DNA of 64,000 nucleotides from Epichloe hybrida. Taxonomy: Eukaryota > Ascomycota > Sordariomycetes > Hypocreales > Clavicipitaceae. The position numbers were made by a program, and so were the translations under genes. This document shows, one piece after another, positions 58,513 to 64,000 of the stretch. How positions within the stretch are numbered: the first letter of the stretch is position 1; every line of letters starts with the position of its first letter. The notes under the pieces are model-generated. The model did not search any database and was not told the origin of the DNA. It saw only the letters and a list, made by a program, of their open reading frames with translations. The stretch lies in assembly GCA_019022495.1 (NCBI GenBank), contig JAFEKR010000025.1:496001-560000 (forward strand), given 5' to 3'.

Positions 58513-60520
58513 ATGACGGATATACGAGTGCAAAGTCTGGAACAGCCAATCGACGTATCAGAGTACCTATTTCGGAGACTATATGAGGTCGGTGTTCGGT
58601 CAGTACATGGTGTACCTGGAGACTACAATCTAGTTGCACTTGACTATCTCCACAAGTCAGGTTTGCAATGGGTTGGCAGCGTGAACGAGCTTAATGCGGG
58701 TGAGTTGCAACCAAATCGTTCAACATTACTGGTCATACTTGAACAAGAAGGACCTGTAGCTCTCACCAAGCGAAGACCAAATCTAATCACCGTGTTTTCC
58801 CAGCCTACGCGGCGGATGGATACGCTCGAGTGAACAAGATTGGGGCTCTGGTAACTACTTTTGGAGTAGGAGAACTCTCGGCCATTAATGGCGTCGCGGG
58901 AGCCTTTTCTGAGCACATTCCCGTCGTTCACATTGTCGGTTATCCATCTACCGTCTCTCAACGAAATGGCATGTTGCTCCACCATACTCTTGGGAACGGT
59001 GACTTTAATGTCTTCGCCAACATGAGTGCTCAGATCTCATGCGACATGGCCAAGCTGAACAACCCGGCAGAAATTGCGGACCAAATCGATCACGCCCTTC
59101 GTCAGTGCTGGGTTCATTCACGGCCAGTCTACATTACTCTCCCCACAGATATGGCGCAGGCCAAAGTGGAAGGGGCGCGGTTGAGCAAGGCAATCGACCT
59201 CTCCGAGCCATCCAATGATGCAGAAAAGGAGGACTACGTCGTAGATGTCATTTTGAAGTATCTCAATTCGGCGAAGAATCCCATGCTTCTTGTTGACGCA
59301 TGCGCCATTCGACATCGTGTTCTTTCAGAGATACACGACTTCATTGACAAGACCGGATTACCTGTCTTCGTGACGCCAATGGGCAAGAGCGCTATCAACG
59401 AGTCTCATTCCAATTTTGGCGGTGTCTATGCTGGTGATGGCTCACATCCTTTGGAGGTCAAGGATATCGTTGAGGCATCAGACCTCATCATTACAATTGG
59501 CGCTCTCAAGGTGATACGACGCTCATACATTCTTACATTTGTATTGGCAGCTGACTTGAACGTTAGAGTGACTTCAATACCGCCGGCTTCTCCTATAGAA
59601 CTTCGCAGCTAAAGAGCATTGATCTCCACAGTGACCACTGTATTGTGAGATATTCTACCTATCCTGGTATCAGGATGAAGGGTGTCCTACAGAAGTTGGT
59701 CCAAAAGGTTGACCCACGGCAACTCAGCATTCAGAAAGTCCCTGCTGTACGAAACGAAGTCGAGGAGAATCATGATGAATCACCTACAATCACGCAGGCA
59801 TGGTTCTGGCCAAAAGTAGGCGAATTTTTTCAAGAGAATGATATTGTGGTGACGGAAACGGGGACGGCAAACTTCGGCATATGGGATACCAAATTCCCGA
59901 AAGGCGTAACTGCGCTGAGTCAAGTTCTCTGGGGAAGTATCGGATGGTCTGTTGGTGCATGTCAGGGTGCAGCTCTGGCAGCAAGAGATAGTGGTCGCAG
60001 TCGAAGGACAATTCTGTTCGTGGGAGATGGCTCATTTCAGCTGACCGCTCAAGAAGTCAGCACCATGATTCGCCACAAGCTGAATCCAATCACGTTAGAC
60101 TTTCCCTTTCCTTCTGTTCCCCCGGTTGTCTCCAGGGTCTTTTTCTGAGACCCTGTCCTCCACCCTTCAGACTGGATGTGTTTTTTTTTTCTATTCGGAT
60201 TGCTGACCTGTGGCCGCAGTTTTGTCATTTGCAACGAAGGCTTCACTATTGAAAGATTCATTCATGGAATGGATGCGTCGTACAACGATATTGTTGCATG
60301 GGACAACAAGGGTCTCGTTGATGTGTTTGGAGGTAAAGGGGTGGCTCAAAAATACACTGTCAAAACAAAGGACGAACTAAGCTCTTTGTTTGCTGATCGT
60401 GATTTCAGCGCTGCAAGAGAGATGCAATTCGTGGAGCTTCACATGCCAAAGAAGGATGCACCAAGGGCGCTTGTGATGACAGCACAAGCCAGTGCTAAGA
60501 CAAATGCCCGAGCTGAATAA
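58513..60520 (+). CDS. PDC1: Pyruvate decarboxylase (thiamine diphosphate enzyme)
   Basis: Exons 58513-58699, 58804-59510, 59567-60093 and 60220-60520 give 573 residues, the usual length. The enzyme converts pyruvate to acetaldehyde and CO2 in the cytosol, the entry to ethanol formation, using thiamine diphosphate and Mg. Visible residues are Asp37 (GVPGDYN), the cofactor-activating Glu59 (VNELNA), the His122-His123 pair in LLHHTLG, and the cofactor motif starting at GDGS (451-454) and ending CNEGFTIE (478-485), where the last residue pair is Asn-Glu where yeast has Asn-Asp. Those residues separate it from acetolactate synthase. An indole- or phenylpyruvate decarboxylase is the alternative. 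The third intron has a GTTAGA donor. No peroxisomal or mitochondrial signal is seen. Confidence 0.93.
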
Positions 60521-60992
60521 TTCATAGTAAGCATATGCCTGCGAGGGTATTTAATTATCGTTTGCCGCTGCTTTGATTTGATGGCTTTCTTCGCCTCTGG
60601 AGTGCGCGGGGGAAAGGGTGCGATGGAGGACTTGACGCGACCCCCCAGAAGATACATCGCCTGGTTACCACAAGTGAATACTTCATCCGCTGCCGGTCAC
60701 CAAAGAACATAAAATCTTGGAGTGTATGATAGCAGCGCAATTGGAAGGCCAATTTTTACGTACATCTGTCTATAGGGTAGGTAGGTACGCCACGTTGCTT
60801 GGTCACGACATCACACGACCCAGAAAAACTTTCGACCAGGCAAGAATCCGAAACGAACCGGAGGACAGAGCATACATCAAGCCTAAAAAATCCCTATCGC
60901 GAGTAATATCAAGGACAAGAAAGGGCACTGAGTGAGCAGCACTGTGTTTATAAGAATTTGCTTTTTTGCTGTTCATCGTGCCGACCCAAATT
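60521..60992. other. Intergenic between pyruvate decarboxylase and TAN1
   Basis: In 472 bp no gene is supported. A short plus-strand open frame at 60717-60935 has no motif. The TAN1 leader probably occupies the last 100 bp. Confidence 0.55.
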
Positions 60993-62362
60993 ATGCCTGA
61001 TGCATCGCAAAAACGGAAGGGACCATCAGAGTCCGATGGCGGCGCTTCCTATAAGAGAAGCAAGGTATGCGTCAAGACCAGTTCAACCATGGACTTTAAC
61101 GTGATGGATTGGACTTTGCTAATAGGATGCGAATTCCAATGACTTAGAGAGGAAGTGCTGGCAGATGGAAGACTCCGCATCACAGGGATAGAATGCTTGA
61201 GAGGGTTGAACTTGGAACGACATTCCATATCGGCGACCAAGGTATATGGGTTACCTTTGCAAGAGGTATGAGAGACAAAGCTATACGAGAGTTCAAGACC
61301 CTTTGTGACGAGGTATGAATTCCCTAACCGAGACTTATTTCGCCCACGGTCGCCGTCGTGTCTCTTCTTTCCTCACCTGTTATCGGCGAACTTCATCCTC
61401 AATGCGTATATGAAAATGTCCCCAATTAATGACAGTTTTTTTGCACGTTGACGTGGCTGAATTTCGGCATCTTCGACATGACTAACTGTGATGCTTTTCT
61501 TTCATTCAGTACGGCAAGACCATCTATGACATTGAAGCACCGACAAATGAGACGGAACGCATCGGTGGGGTAGAAGACGAAGATATAGAAGCATCCATTG
61601 AAGCAGAGCTGAGTGGCCTGAAGTCGCAACAGAAAGTAAAGTCGAGACAAATTTTCACGCCTGTGTCTGCGGGCATCGAATGTCTGTTTTTCATGAAAAC
61701 TATGGAGCCGGTCGAGCCAGTCGCTCTTGCTCAGAAGATGTGCGAAGATGCTCAGGCATGCGCAGATCCTAGAAACCGGAGATGTAAGTACATCAACCGG
61801 CTGACGCCGGTCTCTGATACAGAAAAGGCTACAGAGAACGGTATCAGCAAGGTAGCCCGCACGGTGTTGTCGTCTTGGTTTCACCTCAAGGAAGAACAAA
61901 CGGGATATTCGAAGCAGGTTTTGGAACCTTCCGACTCGGTCAAGTCATCCCCAGCGTACACGGTATATACCGCATGCCCGATGCTACTACTTATACATCA
62001 CAAAACAGTCCTGACTAACCATCGCGGTCTTCCAACTTGTATCTAGTATGCCATCCGCCACAACATTCGTAATCATACGGCATTCAAGTCAGACGAAGTC
62101 ATCCACAAGATTGCCGAACTCATAGATGGTAGACACAAGGTCAATCTGAACAGTCCAGATAAGGTGATTCTGGTGGAAATTTTCCAGGTAGGAGGTCACT
62201 TTCTCTCTCTCCATCGCTCATCGGCTGGGGAATTTCGAAGCTGATGGAACAAAGCTCTTTTGCGGAATATCGGTTGTAGATGGGAAGAAATGGGGCGCAC
62301 TAAAGCGGTTCAATATGAGCGCTCTGTACGACTTGCCTATCCCAGAGGGCAAAGACTCATAA
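60993..62362 (+). CDS. TAN1: tRNA acetylation adaptor Tan1 (THUMP-domain protein)
   Basis: Exons 60993-61064, 61148-61312, 61510-61962, 62047-62187 and 62255-62362 give 312 residues. All introns are phase 0. Tan1/THUMPD1 binds tRNA and is required with the Kre33/NAT10 acetyltransferase for N4-acetylcytidine at position 12 of tRNA-Ser and tRNA-Leu. A basic, nuclear-type N-terminus is followed by the family motif GRWKTPHHR (about 29-37) and a GDQGIWVTFARG segment (about 53-64). The THUMP domain occupies about 165-290 (ISKVARTVL, YAIRHNIRNH, HKVNLNSPDKVILVEIFQ, ISVVDGKKW). Choosing the acceptor at 61147, after CTTAG, is required to join the start exon in frame with GRWKTPHH, because the nearer AATAG at 61125 leads into a stop. 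Confidence 0.94.
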
Positions 62363-64000
62363 CTAGACCACCTGAACCCGAGAATTCTGTATCAAATCTG
62401 CAACCATTCTTTTCAGGTTAATGAGATTGACAGAGAAGTATAAAGGTGCCATGATGCCCGAATTTGTGGCTCGAGCGAAAGTGTGATTGGGCTTGATGCC
62501 GCTCGTCAAGGAATTCGATATTGACATGCGACAACATGGCGAACAACCAGCTCTGGCCCGCAGATGACGGATAGTCAACTTAGCCGAGGAAAGTGCTGTC
62601 GATGATTACAACTTTTGATGTAACACTCAACTACAGCATCACTGTCCCACGACTTTCCGTTTCCTCTGAAGATGTCTTGACTTGTATCGACACGCAAACG
62701 TGCCGTACTGTGATGTATTTTACTACCTCTTTCTCTACACAGCGCAAAAGCAGCTTCCTCTTTGGACACACATAGGTGCATGCCTATCTATCTAGCTAGG
62801 CAGCTACCAAAATGGAAGGCCACAGTCCCGAGTTTACCTTACTCTCACTTGAACTTGTAGAAATGAGGTCTCGGATGAGATTTTAGCCTAGACCGTGCGG
62901 CGCATCACCGGTTTCAGCCCCTCGGGCAAATTGGGAAAAGGTCGGTCGACGTTCAAAGCTTGGGCCGCGGAACCCAACCGATTGCTCGCTTAAGTCGACC
63001 AATTATTAGTGCCTGTCGTGTAATCCGCAAGACTTGTCGTGTCGCATTGGTGCGGCAATCCGGGATTCCAAACGCACTGGTGAAAAGAAGCGAGTTCGCT
63101 AGTTGCAAGCCAATGACGGCGCACCACAATGCCACGACGCTTCGCATATGCTTTCTTGGCTGACGAGCACGTCGCCGCAGGCTTGGGAATTGAGACTTGA
63201 CAGCTTCCAGTAAAATCTACGGAGTGCTCGGGCTTACAGTAATACTGTATAATACGCGCCAGTGCGGAGTACGGATTGCACCCCTTCTCGGCCGGTTGAT
63301 TGACATGTCACTGCCTCGAGTGAGTCGAGTCGCATACACGACCTCGGCACTGATTCCTTTGTGGACCTCTGGACGTCTCGTTCCTTGGTTACTTATCTTT
63401 GTGATATAGCTTATTTCGGCCTTCATTTCCTCCCAGCATGCCGAACCAATAAGCACCTAGCTGGCACGCTGTTTTCGAGTGCTGACCTGATTTCTGCAGA
63501 ACCCTTATACGAGACCCAGCATAACGCCGTCAATGCAACAGAGAAGATGCCTGCTTCACTGCTTCTCCGTCTTGGGTGTCCGTGGCTGCCGTCATGAGCA
63601 AGACATCTCAACTACCTGGGTAGTGGAAATGGGGGGGGGGGGAGGATATCGACCGACCAGTTCAGTGCTAGACCGTGAGCCAGCAAGGGTTGCATAAAAC
63701 AAAACGTCTATTCGCATTTACTCAAAATCTTACCCAACACTTAACTCAAACTTCGGTGCCCGTGCCTTATAAATTCTTCTTCTGATAATAAGCTGCGGCC
63801 ATGCTTGAATGAAACTCAGTATCACAAAGTATGCGGTTCCTGATCTCCTGATACTGTTCCGCTCGTCTCACCGAGAGCGTTTTGCTACTTCCGCGAAACG
63901 ATCGCGCTTCAATTGAAGTTTCGAGTATCACATGTGGGAAGAACAGCGATGTCTCGGACATTCAATCACAAAACCCATTTCTTACCTCATTGTCACATGC
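62363..64000. other. Intergenic or unassigned DNA at the window end
   Basis: No gene is supported in 1.6 kb. A 64-codon minus-strand frame at 63767-63961 has reasonable codon choice but starts right after a stop and shows no motif; it could be an orphan or a chance frame. A 13-base G run lies near 63,631. CGGAGT words occur at 63217 and 63264. Confidence 0.5.

Noticed and set aside
61126..61147. Acceptor AATAG at 61125 for the first TAN1 intron
   Set aside because: The resulting frame meets a stop before the conserved part. The CTTAG acceptor at 61147 gives the family motif in frame.
63767..63961. Minus-strand 64-codon frame at the window edge as the last exon of a gene
   Set aside because: A stop lies directly before its ATG, and the only donor-like site nearby would leave an intron of about 34 bp. 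Evidence is too weak.

Overview
The window comes from a filamentous ascomycete, most likely a Sordariomycete and probably Hypocreales. The evidence is short GT-AG introns of about 55-200 bp, compact genes, a 355-residue Fus3/Kss1-type MAP kinase of the PMK1/Fmk1 class, and a long AT-rich block whose repeats differ mainly by C-to-T and G-to-A transitions, the mark of repeat-induced point mutation (RIP). Genus is not claimed.

Positions 1 to about 37,200 are a RIP-degraded transposon block without host genes. It can be dissected by target-site duplications. A Copia relic with its 3' LTR (1-3632) and a Gypsy integrase/chromodomain relic (about 3810-4880) come first. Next is a Copia polyprotein split by later insertions into pieces at about 6421-7144, 27591-27614, 27882-28331, 29732-30079 and 36938-37180. 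The insertions are an outer hAT transposon (7145-27582, 8-bp duplication), a solo LTR (27615-27881), a LINE-like copy (28332-29716) and a complete Gypsy element (30080-36932). The outer hAT holds another LINE-like copy (7901-8968), an orphan hAT arm (9651), an inner hAT (10158-18896) and a complete Copia element (19036-25771). The inner hAT holds a small TRIM/SMART-like element with tRNA-like internal sequence (10213-10814), a third LINE-like copy (11221-13669) and a ten-exon hAT transposase gene (14662-17618) almost free of RIP damage.

After a sharp change of composition at about 37.2-37.4 kb, the rest is an ordinary gene-rich region with nine supported genes. They are a Zn2Cys6 transcription factor (40.63-42.79 kb, +), a small one-helix membrane protein (43.87-44.34, -), SEC24 (45.81-48.83, +), a PMK1/Fmk1 MAP kinase (51.71-53.08, +), an OXR1-type TLDc protein (54.16-55.13, +), uroporphyrinogen-III synthase (55.61-56.71, -), the sulfhydryl oxidase ERV1 (57.12-57.79, +), pyruvate decarboxylase (58.51-60.52, +) and the THUMP protein TAN1 (60.99-62.36, +). 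They serve unrelated core functions (secretion, signalling, heme and mitochondrial redox biology, fermentation, tRNA modification) and do not form a biosynthetic cluster. HEM4 and ERV1 are divergent across 406 bp.

The most unusual material is the hAT family. Its ends carry head-to-head palindromes, one subterminal side carries a 10-bp satellite, and related copies of different age are nested in one another. No new host defence or metabolic system was found.
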